A DNA stretch of 64,000 nucleotides from Pseudomonas mucidolens (GCF_900106045.1 NZ_LT629802.1:2232001-2296000), one strand, 5' to 3'; positions 1-9,963 are shown, counted from the stretch's first letter. The notes: generated from the sequence alone by a model not told the origin. A program made the numbers and translations.

Positions 1-164
1 GCTCGACACCCACCGTCGTGACGTTACAGAACGGTACCCAGTACTTGACCAAGGACACGCCGAACGCCAAGACCCCGGACGGTTTCTACGAATTCACCGA
101 TATCGCCGGCAAGCGAGTACGGGTCAAGGCTGCGGATGTCGCGACCGTGATCAAGGAAAAGTAA
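1..164 (+). CDS. YgdI/YgdR-type lipoprotein, C-terminal part (gene cut by window start)
   Basis: The reading frame is open from base 3 to a TAA at 162-164 and encodes about 53 residues. The peptide contains VVTLQNGTQYLTKDTP, then a short segment ending in KRVRVKAADVATVIKEK. This matches the small SH3-like domain of the YgdI/YgdR (DUF903) lipoproteins, where a 'TxDGxxxxT...PxxxxxxGxYxFxDxxGK' pattern is typical. The lipoprotein signal and lipobox cysteine lie outside the window, so envelope location is inferred from the family. The family has no firm biochemical role. It is convergent with lipA. Confidence 0.7.
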   Translation, partial: STPTVVTLQNGTQYLTKDTPNAKTPDGFYEFTDIAGKRVRVKAADVATVIKEK

Positions 165-177
165 ACCACTCACCTGA

Positions 178-227
178 CAGCGGGCCGAATCAGCGAAGCT
201 TCTGCCCTTCGATAATTCAGCCCGCTG
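178..227. terminator. Imperfect hairpin in the convergent gap before lipA
   Basis: CAGCGGGC (178-185) pairs with GCCCGCTG (220-227), and an inner GAAT (187-190) pairs with ATTC (215-218) across one mismatch. It sits between the stop of the lipoprotein gene and the stop of lipA, as expected for a shared transcript end. There is no clear U-run, so classical Rho-independent termination is uncertain. Confidence 0.4.
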
Positions 228-231
228 CGTA

Positions 232-2079
232 TCACGCGAGGATAATGGCGTCTGCCGACAGGCTATCCAGCCCTACCCCCACCAGGGTCACCGAATCGGC
301 GCCAAAACTCAGCACCGTATCGCTCCCCACCGTCTTGGCATGCTCAAGGTAGTCGTACTGCCCGTTCACCCCGTCTACTCCCATGAACACCAAGGTGTCC
401 GTCGATTGGTAGCCGACAACTCGGTCCTGGCCAAAGTGCCCGTCGAACAGCAAGGTATTGCCACCGCCACTCACTTGCAGCAAGTCATTGCCGCCACCGC
501 CGACCAACACATCGTTGCCTTTGCCACCGATCAGATGATCATTGCCCTCCAGGCCAAACAACCATTGCCCGCTATCGTTGGCCTTGAGCAGGTTGTCGCT
601 GGCATCGCCCTTGACCGACGAGGCATAGGCGGTGAGGTCGCTGCCCGCCCGCAAGCCTTGATCCGTGACGGTGTGGGTCACATGCTTGGAGAAGAAAAAC
701 AGGCTGCTTTCCTTGCTCACCAACGCGCCTATATCACGGGTCACGCTGATGCCGCCATGGTCGTCACGGAGGTACAGAGTGCCGGCACCGTCATTGGCAA
801 CCTCGACGCCTTTCAACGACTGCTGGATGTCCAGGGTGTTGAAGCCCGAACCCCCGAGCAGCATGTTGTAGCCGCCGCTGTCGCGGAAGGTGTCGTTGCC
901 CGCGCGCCCTTCCAGATAATCGTTGCCCTTGCCGCCCTGGATCAGGTCGCTAGCGTCGCTGCCGATGATGAATGTGCTGCCCTGATGAGTCTCGGCGTTG
1001 CGGTTGAGGTCCTGCACCCAAGTAGTGGCTCGGGCCGGGTCGGACAGGTTGGCAACGATGATGGTCGAGTCACGCGTGGTCAGGTCATAGAACCCGGACT
1101 CAAGAATGCGCGTCATGCCATCACCGTAGCCGGTGGGCAAATGCGAGACCCAGGTCGCCAGGTTGGCGATGGAAAACGGCAGTGCGTTCCACAATGACGA
1201 AGCGTAGTGATCGTTGAAACTGACGATGTTATCCGCGCTGGACGCATGCCCCTGATCGTGTACGCCAAGGGACGATAGAGTGAAGGATGAGCCGTCAAGG
1301 ACACGAAACACCGGGTCGTTTTCATAACCGATGTTCAACACCTTGTCGCCGGCACTTTGGGTCGGTGAGGCATAGGCCACGTAGTTGGCATCCAGGTAGA
1401 ACCCTGACCAGGTGCTGTCGCTCAGGTCCGCCATGCTGTTCACGGCGAGACCACCCAGGCTATGGCCGCTGACCAGTACGTCCTGGCCGCTCAGTCCCTG
1501 GGCACTGGCATATTCGGCAACCTTGCCAAGCAAGGTGCCGAAGGCTTCACCCGAGTAGTTCTTTGCATAGTCCTGTGGACCGAAGGCCGCCAACAGATCG
1601 CTGATCACGTCGCCAATGGAATCCGTGATCAGGGTTTCCCTAGGGCCCGAGGTCCCCCGAAACGCGATACCGATTTCCAGTAGTTTGCCGGCATCGTCGT
1701 ACTTGTCCAGAACCTCCACCTGAGCGCTGGTGTAGCCCGGCTTCTCGCCAAAAAATGTGCCCCGAGCGTCGACCTTCCCCGCGTAATCAAGGGTGCTGGC
1801 GCTGATCGGCGTCCAGCCGGCCTTTTGCACCGCTTCCAGGGCGGCTTTTTCCGAGTCGGGGTTCCAGGGAATTCCCGGGATCACGCCTTGCGAGTCAGTG
1901 CTGCCAAGCAGCGCCTGTACCAGGGTGGCAGGCAACCCGATGCCCATGCCGTGTTGCTGATAGCCCTCGGCAAAGCCATTGTCCAGGTTGTGATAGGAAT
2001 ACAACGTGATCGCCATGGCATCGGCGAACAGTGCTTTGGAGTCCTCGGTTGCGAGGTTTTTGTAGTCATAGACACCCAT
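232..2079 (-). CDS. lipA: Secreted RTX triacylglycerol lipase, family I.3
   Basis: This extracellular lipase of 615 residues fits the long family I.3.2 type (about 613-617 aa). The nucleophile motif GHSLGG is at 205-210 (Ser207). Asp255 (in YENDPVF) and His313 (in VSHLP) fit the known I.3 triad positions. Residues about 375-400 and 510-535 carry RTX nonapeptides such as GGKGNDYLEGRAGNDTF, which bind Ca2+ and fold outside the cell. There is no N-terminal signal peptide. The C-terminus is hydrophobic and acidic, as in type I secretion substrates, so AprDEF upstream is the likely exporter. It is the last gene of the apr operon. The ATG at 2079 is preceded by AGAGAGG. Confidence 0.93.
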   Translation of the reverse strand: MGVYDYKNLATEDSKALFADAMAITLYSYHNLDNGFAEGYQQHGMGIGLPATLVQALLGSTDSQGVIPGIPWNPDSEKAALEAVQKAGWTPISASTLDYAGKVDARGTFFGEKPGYTSAQVEVLDKYDDAGKLLEIGIAFRGTSGPRETLITDSIGDVISDLLAAFGPQDYAKNYSGEAFGTLLGKVAEYASAQGLSGQDVLVSGHSLGGLAVNSMADLSDSTWSGFYLDANYVAYASPTQSAGDKVLNIGYENDPVFRVLDGSSFTLSSLGVHDQGHASSADNIVSFNDHYASSLWNALPFSIANLATWVSHLPTGYGDGMTRILESGFYDLTTRDSTIIVANLSDPARATTWVQDLNRNAETHQGSTFIIGSDASDLIQGGKGNDYLEGRAGNDTFRDSGGYNMLLGGSGFNTLDIQQSLKGVEVANDGAGTLYLRDDHGGISVTRDIGALVSKESSLFFFSKHVTHTVTDQGLRAGSDLTAYASSVKGDASDNLLKANDSGQWLFGLEGNDHLIGGKGNDVLVGGGGNDLLQVSGGGNTLLFDGHFGQDRVVGYQSTDTLVFMGVDGVNGQYDYLEHAKTVGSDTVLSFGADSVTLVGVGLDSLSADAIILA

Positions 2080-2137
2080 GGTATTGCCTCTCTTTTGTTG
2101 GAATTGTCGAGAAAGCTAAAACGGTTGGAATGTGCTG

Positions 2138-2163
2138 AATGTGGGAGCACCGGCTCCCACATT
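2138..2163. repeat. Perfect 11-bp inverted repeat between the protease and lipase genes
   Basis: AATGTGGGAGC (2138-2148) and GCTCCCACATT (2153-2163) flank an ACCG loop. The TGTGGGAGC core is common in dispersed repeats of Pseudomonas. In the transcript this hairpin lies between the autotransporter gene and lipA and could stabilise or attenuate the message. Confidence 0.6.
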
Positions 2164-2189
2164 GTCCTTCGTGTACTAAAAATCGGGCA

Positions 2190-5100
2190 TCAGAACGCCC
2201 AATCCAGGCTCAAGCCCACTCCATGGGTCTTCTCCTTGCTGGCCAGCAGTCCGTTGTAGTCAACGTTCACCCGTGCGTCCTTGGTCAGCGCCAGGCTGAC
2301 TCGAGCGCCCACGACGGCCGCATCGCGCACCATCGGCGCACTTTCTACCGCGAAGGAACTGCCGCCAGAGGCAAAGGCCAGGTGTTGCTCGGCGTCGGTC
2401 GAGCTGAGGTTGTGCTGCCAGCCCAAGGTGCCGGAAACATCCAGTTGTTGATGATCCGTGAGATTGAAGGTCTTCAACGCCCGCACGCCCAGCGTACTCA
2501 GGACCAGATCGCGGGTGTCATCACCACTTCGCAATGCGGCAGCGTCGCCCTTCTCGCTGAAACCGTCGGTAGCCAGATGGATGTAGGCCAGGTTGGCGAA
2601 AGGCTCAAGCGCCAGTGGTTGCAGATTCACACGGTAGGCTGCTTCGGTGAACACTTGAGTCGTGCCGGCGTCGACTTTGGCTTTCTGCTTGCCGGACACG
2701 TTGCCGTACTGCAGGTCGCGTTTTACATCGGCGCGATGCCAGCTGTAGCTGGCCCCGCCGCTCAAGCGCCAGGCGCCGATCTCATGCCCGGCATAAGCGC
2801 CGAAATGGTAACTGTCCACCGCTGCGCGGGAGTGCGTGCCACTGCCCATGTTCAGCGAGGTGTCGCTATAACCGACCACCAGGCCCAGGCGCGTGTCCTC
2901 GTCCAGCGCGCCGTCGACGCCTGCCAGCATGCCGCCGATGGACGTGGTGTAGCCCGCCGTATCGCTGCGGCTATCGGTCTTGCCCCAGGCCCCCAGCGCC
3001 TTGACCCACACGTTGCCACGGCTGTCGATGGTTTGAGTGGTCGTGCCCATTTCACCTTGCTGCAAGCGCTCGCCCACCGCTTCGCGCAGGTAGCGGCTGT
3101 CATTGATCAGCGCGGTTTCCAGGGCCGGGTAGATTTCCCCGCTCAACTGTTGAAATGCCCCTTGGGCCGAGGCCGCGTCGGGGGCCAGCAGCAGGCTTTC
3201 ATAGACGCCATTACCGGCCCCCAATTGCTCGGCGGCAGCCGCCACGGAGCGCTGGTTGTGGGTGGTCGCGATACTGGCGAAACTGTTGGCGTTGCGCCCG
3301 ACGTCCAACTGCACGCCATTGGCCGCATAGTTGAGCGTGCCACCGAGAAACAGATAGTTGGGCAACACGGCGCCGAAGCTGCCCGTGATGCCACCAGCGG
3401 CCTGCAGAATGTTGTATTGGCGACCGATCAGGCTGTGCGCTTCGCTCTGGCTGAGCAGCGTCGCGCTGTTTTCCAGCGCCAGGGTCACGTTGCCGCCGTT
3501 GAGCGTGGCCGTGCCACCAGCCACGATTCGGTCGCTGGCGCTGTCCGACAGCTCCACCGCATACGTGGAACCGGCATCGAAACGCACATCCCCGGCCACG
3601 TTCAAGGTGCCGATGGAGTTTCCCGGCGCCACCGTGCCGCCACTGCTCGCGATCAACGAACCCACCGTCCCGGAACCGCCGAGCACGCCGCTGTTGCCGA
3701 CCGTGACCGCCGAGGTCAGCGAACCCGTGACCGCCAACAGACCCTGGTTGACCAGGGTCGGCCCGCTGTAGGTGTTGGTGCCGCTCAACACCAGCGCACC
3801 GATGCCCTGCTTGGTCAGGCCGCCGTGACCGGAAATATCATTGCTCCACACATCCAGTGCGCAGTGCACATCGGTACACCGGCGTTGGGTCGGTTTGTCC
3901 GCGTCGACCACGGCGCCAATCCCTGGCAAGTCCGCGACGAACTGGCCGCTGCCATAGGCACCGTCGATACGCAACTCGAACGGAATATCCTCTGCGGTGA
4001 CCAACATTCCAGGTCCGTTTACCGCCTTGCCCAGGTTGATCATGCCCCAGCCGTACAATGCGTCGATGCCCGGCGCGCCGAGGTCGGTGGCGGTAGTTTT
4101 CAGCAGCGTCGAAATCTGCTCGCCACTCATGTATGGAAAGCGCTCCATCAGCACCGCGGCACTCCCGGCAACATGCGGCGCGGCCATAGAAGTGCCGTTG
4201 AAGTTTGCGTAATCCGTGGTGAGGTTTTCCAGGGACGTGCCGTTGATCACCGAGCTGTAGATTTTCGTCCCCGGCGCCGCCACGCAGAAGCTTGCGGCGT
4301 AGCCACAGCGCGACGAAAAAGTGCTGATCACATACGGGTCGCTGCTGGCGGTGTCCGGGTTCTGCTGCAAGGCTGCTACCGAAAGCCAGTTGGGGGCGAT
4401 TTCCGGCACAAAATACGCCAGGCCCGAAATGGCATCGGGGTTGTTGCGGTTGTAGTCGTTACCGGCAGCAAAAATCGTCAGCACACCGCTGCGGGCGGCA
4501 TCGATAGCGCCTTGATAAGCGCCGCCGGCATGGGTGCCGAGGATCGGCCGAATGTTATCGAACTGCGCCTGGGCTTCAACCACCGTGAAATTGGGGAATG
4601 CCGGATCCCGCCCGCCCTTGGCGTACTGATCACCGATGCCGATGCCCCAACTGTTATTGATGATCCTCGCGCCGCTGGTCACCAAGGCATCCCAACCGGC
4701 CTTGTACACCGCGCCATCGTTGCCGAGGATGATCCCGTCTTCCGGCCCCGGATCACCGTTTTCAGCCGTGATGATCTGCGCATCGAAGGCCACGCCATGC
4801 ATCGGCCCACCGTCACGGTTGCCCGCTGCAATTCCCCCGACGTGTGTGCCGTGGTTACCCAGCTTGCCGTTGGATCCCAGGGACGGCGTGCCGTCGTAGC
4901 GAAACGCATCGCCGGCCTTCACCGGAATGTAGGGGTCGGTGTATTGGCGGATGCCTTCAGTGACGAGCGTCACTACTTTGCCGGGGCTGGCGAACTCCGG
5001 GTGCTGGGCGTAGACCGGCTGATCGAAAATCCCCAGCTTCACGCCCTTACCGGTATAGCCGGCGGCGTAGGCCGCGTCGGCATTCACCGCGCCCAATCCC

Positions 5101-5345
5101 CAATCGGCCTTGAACTCATCGCTGCGCCAACTGGCGACATCGCCCAGTTTGCCGGTTTCCACGTAGGGTGCGGCCTGGGCGGTTCCCAGGCTGGCCAGGC
5201 AACACAGCAACGCGCCGTATGGCACGCCGCTCAAAGCCTTGAGCGGGTAGCCCGGGCCTGTTGGGATGGCGGATTGAAACCCTCGTCGTTTTGCGTTCAC
5301 GGTTACCTTCCTTAGTTTTGTCGCGTTTGTTGTTCTTGTGGGCAT
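2190..5345 (-). CDS. Subtilisin-type serine protease autotransporter (PrtA/PrtB, PspA/PspB-like)
   Basis: This 1051-residue protein joins a subtilase (S8) passenger to an autotransporter barrel. An N-terminal signal ending near AQA (about 55-58) precedes the mature part. The catalytic triad is visible as Asp108 (GIFDQP), His165 (GNHGTHVGG) and Ser386 (NGTSMAAPHVAG). Residues about 520-600 contain a passenger-associated repeat region (GTNTYSGPT, GTVAPGNSIGTLNVAG). The last 270 or so residues look like the beta-barrel, ending in the aromatic LDWAF typical of BamA-recognised strands. The family is exported by type V secretion, independently of AprDEF. P. fluorescens loci often carry two such genes between aprF and lipA; here there is one. 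The gap from aprF is 39 nt, so co-transcription is likely. Confidence 0.92.
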   Translation of the reverse strand: MPTRTTNATKLRKVTVNAKRRGFQSAIPTGPGYPLKALSGVPYGALLCCLASLGTAQAAPYVETGKLGDVASWRSDEFKADWGLGAVNADAAYAAGYTGKGVKLGIFDQPVYAQHPEFASPGKVVTLVTEGIRQYTDPYIPVKAGDAFRYDGTPSLGSNGKLGNHGTHVGGIAAGNRDGGPMHGVAFDAQIITAENGDPGPEDGIILGNDGAVYKAGWDALVTSGARIINNSWGIGIGDQYAKGGRDPAFPNFTVVEAQAQFDNIRPILGTHAGGAYQGAIDAARSGVLTIFAAGNDYNRNNPDAISGLAYFVPEIAPNWLSVAALQQNPDTASSDPYVISTFSSRCGYAASFCVAAPGTKIYSSVINGTSLENLTTDYANFNGTSMAAPHVAGSAAVLMERFPYMSGEQISTLLKTTATDLGAPGIDALYGWGMINLGKAVNGPGMLVTAEDIPFELRIDGAYGSGQFVADLPGIGAVVDADKPTQRRCTDVHCALDVWSNDISGHGGLTKQGIGALVLSGTNTYSGPTLVNQGLLAVTGSLTSAVTVGNSGVLGGSGTVGSLIASSGGTVAPGNSIGTLNVAGDVRFDAGSTYAVELSDSASDRIVAGGTATLNGGNVTLALENSATLLSQSEAHSLIGRQYNILQAAGGITGSFGAVLPNYLFLGGTLNYAANGVQLDVGRNANSFASIATTHNQRSVAAAAEQLGAGNGVYESLLLAPDAASAQGAFQQLSGEIYPALETALINDSRYLREAVGERLQQGEMGTTTQTIDSRGNVWVKALGAWGKTDSRSDTAGYTTSIGGMLAGVDGALDEDTRLGLVVGYSDTSLNMGSGTHSRAAVDSYHFGAYAGHEIGAWRLSGGASYSWHRADVKRDLQYGNVSGKQKAKVDAGTTQVFTEAAYRVNLQPLALEPFANLAYIHLATDGFSEKGDAAALRSGDDTRDLVLSTLGVRALKTFNLTDHQQLDVSGTLGWQHNLSSTDAEQHLAFASGGSSFAVESAPMVRDAAVVGARVSLALTKDARVNVDYNGLLASKEKTHGVGLSLDWAF

Positions 5346-5384
5346 CTACACCCCCCGGCGTAGCAGCTGGCATCCAGCCAGCCA

Positions 5385-6743
5385 TTAACGCTGCGCACGG
5401 CCAAAAGCCTCGTCCACCTTGGCCAGGTCGGTGTCGCGCAAGTTGCCGGCGTAGTAATGCAATTTGGTCCAGGCCATCAGGTAGTCGTAACGGGCCCGGG
5501 CCAGGTCGCGACGGGTGCTGTACAACTGCTGCTCGGCGTTGAGGGCGTCGAGATTGACCCGCTCGCCCCCAAGGATGCTGTGCTTGGTCGAGACCACCAG
5601 CGCTTCGGCCGAAGCCAGGGCTTTCTGATAGGCGCGCAGCTTGCTCACGCCCGACAGGCAAGCGCTGAACTGACGTCGCAGTTCGATCAGGGTCTCGCGG
5701 GTCTTGCCTTCCAGCTCATATTCGGCCTGCTCCATTGCACGGCTGGCCTGGCGAGTGGACGCTGATACGCCACCTCCGGCATACAGCGGCATGCTGACCT
5801 CGATACCGATGGTGTTGGTGTCGTAGCGCTGGTTGTAGGTATTACCGCTGTCGGATTCCTGTTGTCGCGAGCTGGCGTAGGCCGTGACCGTCGGCAAATG
5901 CCCGGCACGGTTGCGCGCCACTTCCTGGCGTGCGATTTCCACGGCCTGGCGCTGGGAGGCCAGTGTCGGGTTGTTGGTGATTGCCAGCTCGTGCCAGGTG
6001 TCATAGTTGGCCGGCGTCAGGGTAAAGGCGGCAAAATCCTCGTTCAGCGGCGCCAGGTCGGCGATATCGACACTGCGTACACCGAGCAACGCGCCCAACT
6101 CCCTGAGGGCAGCATCCTGTTCATCGAGCGCCTGGATTTCCTCGGCGATAGCCAGTTCATAGCGTGATTCCGCTTCAAGAATATCGGTACGCGTGCCCTC
6201 GCCTTGCTCGAACAGATGCCGGTTCTGCTGGAATTGCTGCTCAAAGGCGTTTTTCTTGGCCCGCGCAATATCGATCTGATCCTGGGCGAACAGCGCCTCG
6301 GTGTAATACGTCAGCACGCGCACCAGCAGCGCCTGGCTCTTGTCGCGAAAACTCTCGTCGGCAAACAGCGCCTGGGCCACGCCCTTGCGGTAGTTGGCAT
6401 AGGCTTCGTAGTCGAACAACGGTTGTTGCAGGGTGAACGTCGAGCCGTAGCTGTTGTAGTTGCGATCGTCGTGATAATTGCCCCCACGCCCATCGGGCAA
6501 GGTGGCCTGGGAGTTATTGCGGCCCTTGTTGTAGTTGTACGACAGCCTGGGCAATAGCCCGGCACGGCCAATCAGGCGGTTTTCCAGGCCGGCGTCACGC
6601 TCCTTGACGGCACCGAGGAACACCGGGTCGTTACGCAGGGCTTGTTCGTAGACATCGAACGGCCCCATGGCCGCCTCGGCGCTGCCGCATCCCAGCAGCA
6701 AGGCCGTGAGCAGCTGTCTTGAATACCTGAAAGCCATGCTCAC
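5385..6743 (-). CDS. aprF: Type I secretion outer membrane protein AprF (TolC family)
   Basis: This 452-residue TolC-family protein forms the outer membrane channel-tunnel of the type I exporter. A cleavable signal is visible (a hydrophobic run ending in GSAEA near residue 24). It is followed by two long alpha-helical repeats rich in Gln, Ala and Glu, as in TolC. The ATG overlaps the aprE stop by 4 bp (ATGA), which indicates translational coupling. With AprD and AprE it should carry the metalloprotease and lipase encoded in the same operon straight to the medium. Confidence 0.94.
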   Translation of the reverse strand: MSMAFRYSRQLLTALLLGCGSAEAAMGPFDVYEQALRNDPVFLGAVKERDAGLENRLIGRAGLLPRLSYNYNKGRNNSQATLPDGRGGNYHDDRNYNSYGSTFTLQQPLFDYEAYANYRKGVAQALFADESFRDKSQALLVRVLTYYTEALFAQDQIDIARAKKNAFEQQFQQNRHLFEQGEGTRTDILEAESRYELAIAEEIQALDEQDAALRELGALLGVRSVDIADLAPLNEDFAAFTLTPANYDTWHELAITNNPTLASQRQAVEIARQEVARNRAGHLPTVTAYASSRQQESDSGNTYNQRYDTNTIGIEVSMPLYAGGGVSASTRQASRAMEQAEYELEGKTRETLIELRRQFSACLSGVSKLRAYQKALASAEALVVSTKHSILGGERVNLDALNAEQQLYSTRRDLARARYDYLMAWTKLHYYAGNLRDTDLAKVDEAFGRAQR

Positions 6744-8062
6744 TCCTCGGTCAATGCGGAGCCGGCACGATCCAGCAGCGGCTTGAACAAGTAATTGAGC
6801 AGCGAACGCTCGCCAGTACGCACAAACATTTCGGCTGGCATCCCTGGCTTGATCACCAGCCCATGGAGTTTCTCCAGGGCTTCGTCACTGACCGCGGTGC
6901 GCAGCACGTAATACGGCGCGCCGGTTTTCTCGTCGAGCATCTGGTCCGCGGAAATCAGGCTCACCTCCCCTGGCACCCGTGGCGTGCGGCTCTGGTTGAA
7001 GGCAGTGAAAAGAATGTCCACCGGCAGATGGGTGCCGACCTTATCCACCAGATTGACCGGCAGATGCCCTTCCACTTCGAGGCGCGTGCCCTGGGGCACG
7101 ATTTCCAGCAGGGTTTCACCGGCACGCACCACCGCACCCTCGGTGTGAACACTGAGGTTGACTGCAATACCGTCCGCCGGAGCGTTGATTTCGCTGTGCT
7201 GCAGATCGAAGCCGGCTGACGTCAGTTGCTGCTCCAGGGTCAGGCTGCGCAGTTGCGCATCGGCCAACTGACTGCGCACTTCCTTCTGGTACTCCTCACT
7301 GTGCTGCTGCAACTTCAGGCGGGATTCGAGGATGCTTTGTTCGATGCGCCCGCTTTCGCCGCTGTTCTGCGCCAGATCCTGTTGCACTTGGGACAGCTGG
7401 CGCTGGTACTCGAGCAAGCGATTGCGCGGGATGTAGCCGTTGTCAGCCAAGGGTTGCAGGTTGTTCAACTGATCGCGCAGGGATTGTGCCTGGGCGTGCA
7501 AATCACTGCGGGCACGGCGCATGCCGCTGAGCTGAGCATTGGCGCCCTCGATACTGGCGCGAATCCCCGCCTGTTCGCGGGCAAAGGCCTGGCGGCGACT
7601 GCTGAACAGTTGGCGCTGGCCTTCAAGCACCAGCGCCAGTGCCGGATCGGGGTTGCTGCTCAGTTCGACTGGAAAGGTGACATCCGGCAGGTTATCGCGC
7701 TCGCTCTGCCAGCGCGCGACGCTGGCCCAGGCCATGCGGTACTGGGCTTGCAGCGAATGGACATCTGCCTGGCTTTGCGTCTGGTCGAGTCGAAACAAGG
7801 GCTGGCCTTGCTTCACCACCTCGCCTTCACGCACCAGGATCCGGCTGACCACACCGGGGCTCAGGGTTTGTACCGCTTTGCGCTTGCCGGACACCACCAC
7901 CGTGCCCTGCACGGCAACCCCCTGGTCCAGCGGGGCGAGGCTGGCCCACAGGAAAAACCCACCAGCGCCGACCACGCTCAACAGCCAGCCCATCCGGGCA
8001 AAGAAGCGTGCATCACGTTCGGGGCGAACCGAGTCGAGTTGAAGGCGACTATCGACGCTCAT
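6740..8062 (-). CDS. aprE: Type I secretion membrane fusion protein AprE (HlyD family)
   Basis: This 440-residue periplasmic adaptor links AprD in the inner membrane to AprF in the outer membrane. It has a short cytoplasmic N-terminus and a single membrane segment (about residues 25-45, GWLLSVVGAGGFFLWASL). Next come a lipoyl-like half motif (GVVSRILVREGEVVKQGQPL), a long coiled coil (about 110-270) and a second lipoyl half (INAPADGIAVNL). This is the standard PrtE/AprE architecture and length. Both ends overlap the neighbouring genes by 4 bp, so stoichiometric coupled translation is likely. Confidence 0.95.
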   Translation of the reverse strand: MSVDSRLQLDSVRPERDARFFARMGWLLSVVGAGGFFLWASLAPLDQGVAVQGTVVVSGKRKAVQTLSPGVVSRILVREGEVVKQGQPLFRLDQTQSQADVHSLQAQYRMAWASVARWQSERDNLPDVTFPVELSSNPDPALALVLEGQRQLFSSRRQAFAREQAGIRASIEGANAQLSGMRRARSDLHAQAQSLRDQLNNLQPLADNGYIPRNRLLEYQRQLSQVQQDLAQNSGESGRIEQSILESRLKLQQHSEEYQKEVRSQLADAQLRSLTLEQQLTSAGFDLQHSEINAPADGIAVNLSVHTEGAVVRAGETLLEIVPQGTRLEVEGHLPVNLVDKVGTHLPVDILFTAFNQSRTPRVPGEVSLISADQMLDEKTGAPYYVLRTAVSDEALEKLHGLVIKPGMPAEMFVRTGERSLLNYLFKPLLDRAGSALTEE

Positions 8063-9810
8063 TGGCCTGGATTCCTTGCGGCTTGATACTGACGACTCAG
8101 GCTGACACCGGCTTTCTCGCGGGGCGGTTCCTGCTGGCCGGACAACGCTCGCAAGACGTCCTGACTGGGGCCAAACGCCTGCAGGCGACCTTCGTTGAGC
8201 ACCAGCAACTTGTCGGCCTGGGCCAGCGCTGAAGAGCGGTGTGTCACCAGAATCACGCTGCTGCCCTGGGCCTTCATTTGCATGATGGCGCTGGCCAACG
8301 CGGCCTCGCCGACGGTGTCGAGGTTGGAGTTAGGTTCATCGAGCACGATCAGGCGTGGCCCGCCGTACAGCGCGCGCGCCAGGGCGACGCGTTGTTTCTG
8401 GCCTCCGGACAGGCCGCTGCCATCGTCCCCCAACACCGTGTCGTAGCCCTGGGGCAGGCGCAGGATCAGCTCATGCACACCAGCTTGTTGCGCGGCCCGC
8501 ACTACGAGTTCGGGGTCGGCCTCGCGAAAGCGCGCGATGTTGTCGGCGATGCTGCCGCTGAACAGTTCGATGTCCTGCGGCAAATAGCCGATGTGCGGCC
8601 CCAGTTCGTCGCGGTCCCAACGATGAATATCCGCACCGTCCAGGCGCACCGTGCCAGCCAGTGTCGGCCACACGCCCACCAGCACCCGCGCGAGGGTCGA
8701 CTTGCCGGAACCGGAAGCACCCAGCACGCCGAGCACTTCGCCCGACGCCAGGTTAAAGCTGACCTGATGCAAGGTCGCAGCCCGCCGACCGGGCGGCCCC
8801 GCGCTGACCTGTTCGAAACTCACTTGGCCCTGCGGCGCCGGCAACGCCATGGCCTCGGCTTCTGGCGGGAACTCCTGCAACAGACCATCCAGGCGTTGAT
8901 AGGCGAGCTTGGCGGAACTCCACTGTTTCCACACCGCGATCAACTGATCGATAGGGCTGAGCACCCGCCCCATCAGGATCGTGCCGGCAATCATCATCCC
9001 GGCGGTCATTTGGCCCTTGATCACCAACAAGGCCCCCAACCCCAATACCAGCGATTGCAGGCACAGGCGCAGGGATTTGCTCAGGGAACTGATCACTGAA
9101 CCGGTGTCACTGGCCTGGTTCTGCAGGCCGAGAAACCGCGAATGCACCGCAAACCAGCGATTGCGCAGCGCCCCCAGCATGCCCATGGCCTGGATGGTTT
9201 CGGCGTTGTGCAGATGACTGGTGGCCAATTGCGTCGACTGCTGGGAATAGCCACCGGCTTCGCGCAAGGGGTTCCTGGTCAGGTACTCGTTCAGACACGC
9301 CAGGCCGATCAACAACACCGCGCCCGCGCTGGCCAGTACGCCGAGCCAGACGTTGAACAAGAAAATCACCGCCAGATAGATCGGAAACCACGGCGCATCA
9401 AAAAACGCGAACAGCGCGGGCCCGGTGAGAAACTGCCGTATATGGGTCAAGTCCCCCAGGGATTGCCCGGCATGTCCCTCGCCGCGTTGCAGATTGCGCT
9501 CGAACGCGGCCTTGTAGACCTTGAGGTTGAAACGACGCTCCAACTGGCTGCCGATGCGGATCACGATGAAACTGCGCACCACTTCCAGTGCGCCGATAAA
9601 CGCAAAGAAGCCCACCACCATCAGCGTCAACATCACCAGCGTGGTTTCGTTCTGCGACGACAGCACTCGATCGTAAACTTGCAGCATGTAGATAGAGGGC
9701 ACCAGCATCAGCAGATTGATCAGTGCGGTGAAAAAACCGACGCTGATCAGAATGCTTTTATATTCACCAAGCGCCTTGAACAAAGGTGCAGCGGGAGTGG
9801 TCTTCGCCAT
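8059..9810 (-). CDS. aprD: Type I secretion ABC transporter AprD
   Basis: This 583-residue fused transmembrane/ATPase half-transporter energises export. The membrane domain spans about residues 20-300. The nucleotide-binding domain has Walker A GASGSGKST (364-372), signature LSGGQ (467-471) and Walker B LIVLDEP (487-493). It lacks the C39 peptidase-like N-terminal domain of HlyB, as expected for the PrtD/AprD branch that recognises C-terminal signals of proteases and lipases. It lies 153 nt downstream of aprI; that gap holds a small inverted repeat (CGCCCA/TGGGCG at 9857-9873) and an AT-rich stretch that could be a secondary promoter. Confidence 0.96.
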   Translation of the reverse strand: MAKTTPAAPLFKALGEYKSILISVGFFTALINLLMLVPSIYMLQVYDRVLSSQNETTLVMLTLMVVGFFAFIGALEVVRSFIVIRIGSQLERRFNLKVYKAAFERNLQRGEGHAGQSLGDLTHIRQFLTGPALFAFFDAPWFPIYLAVIFLFNVWLGVLASAGAVLLIGLACLNEYLTRNPLREAGGYSQQSTQLATSHLHNAETIQAMGMLGALRNRWFAVHSRFLGLQNQASDTGSVISSLSKSLRLCLQSLVLGLGALLVIKGQMTAGMMIAGTILMGRVLSPIDQLIAVWKQWSSAKLAYQRLDGLLQEFPPEAEAMALPAPQGQVSFEQVSAGPPGRRAATLHQVSFNLASGEVLGVLGASGSGKSTLARVLVGVWPTLAGTVRLDGADIHRWDRDELGPHIGYLPQDIELFSGSIADNIARFREADPELVVRAAQQAGVHELILRLPQGYDTVLGDDGSGLSGGQKQRVALARALYGGPRLIVLDEPNSNLDTVGEAALASAIMQMKAQGSSVILVTHRSSALAQADKLLVLNEGRLQAFGPSQDVLRALSGQQEPPREKAGVSLSRQYQAARNPGQ

Positions 9811-9963
9811 GTTGCTTAATCATCCCTAAGCTGAATGCACACAATAGCCTGCCGAACGCCCAAATAATGGGCGGACAACTACCACAGTTGCTTAATACTG
9901 ACCGACTTATACTTAAAGTGACTCTCTGGTCACCGACTACAACGATATAGCCGTTTTATATAT

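Noticed and set aside
2139..5315. A 1058-codon plus-strand frame
   Set aside because: It is antisense to the subtilase autotransporter gene, rich in Arg, Gly and Ala with no domains, and its length is due to GC-rich codon bias.
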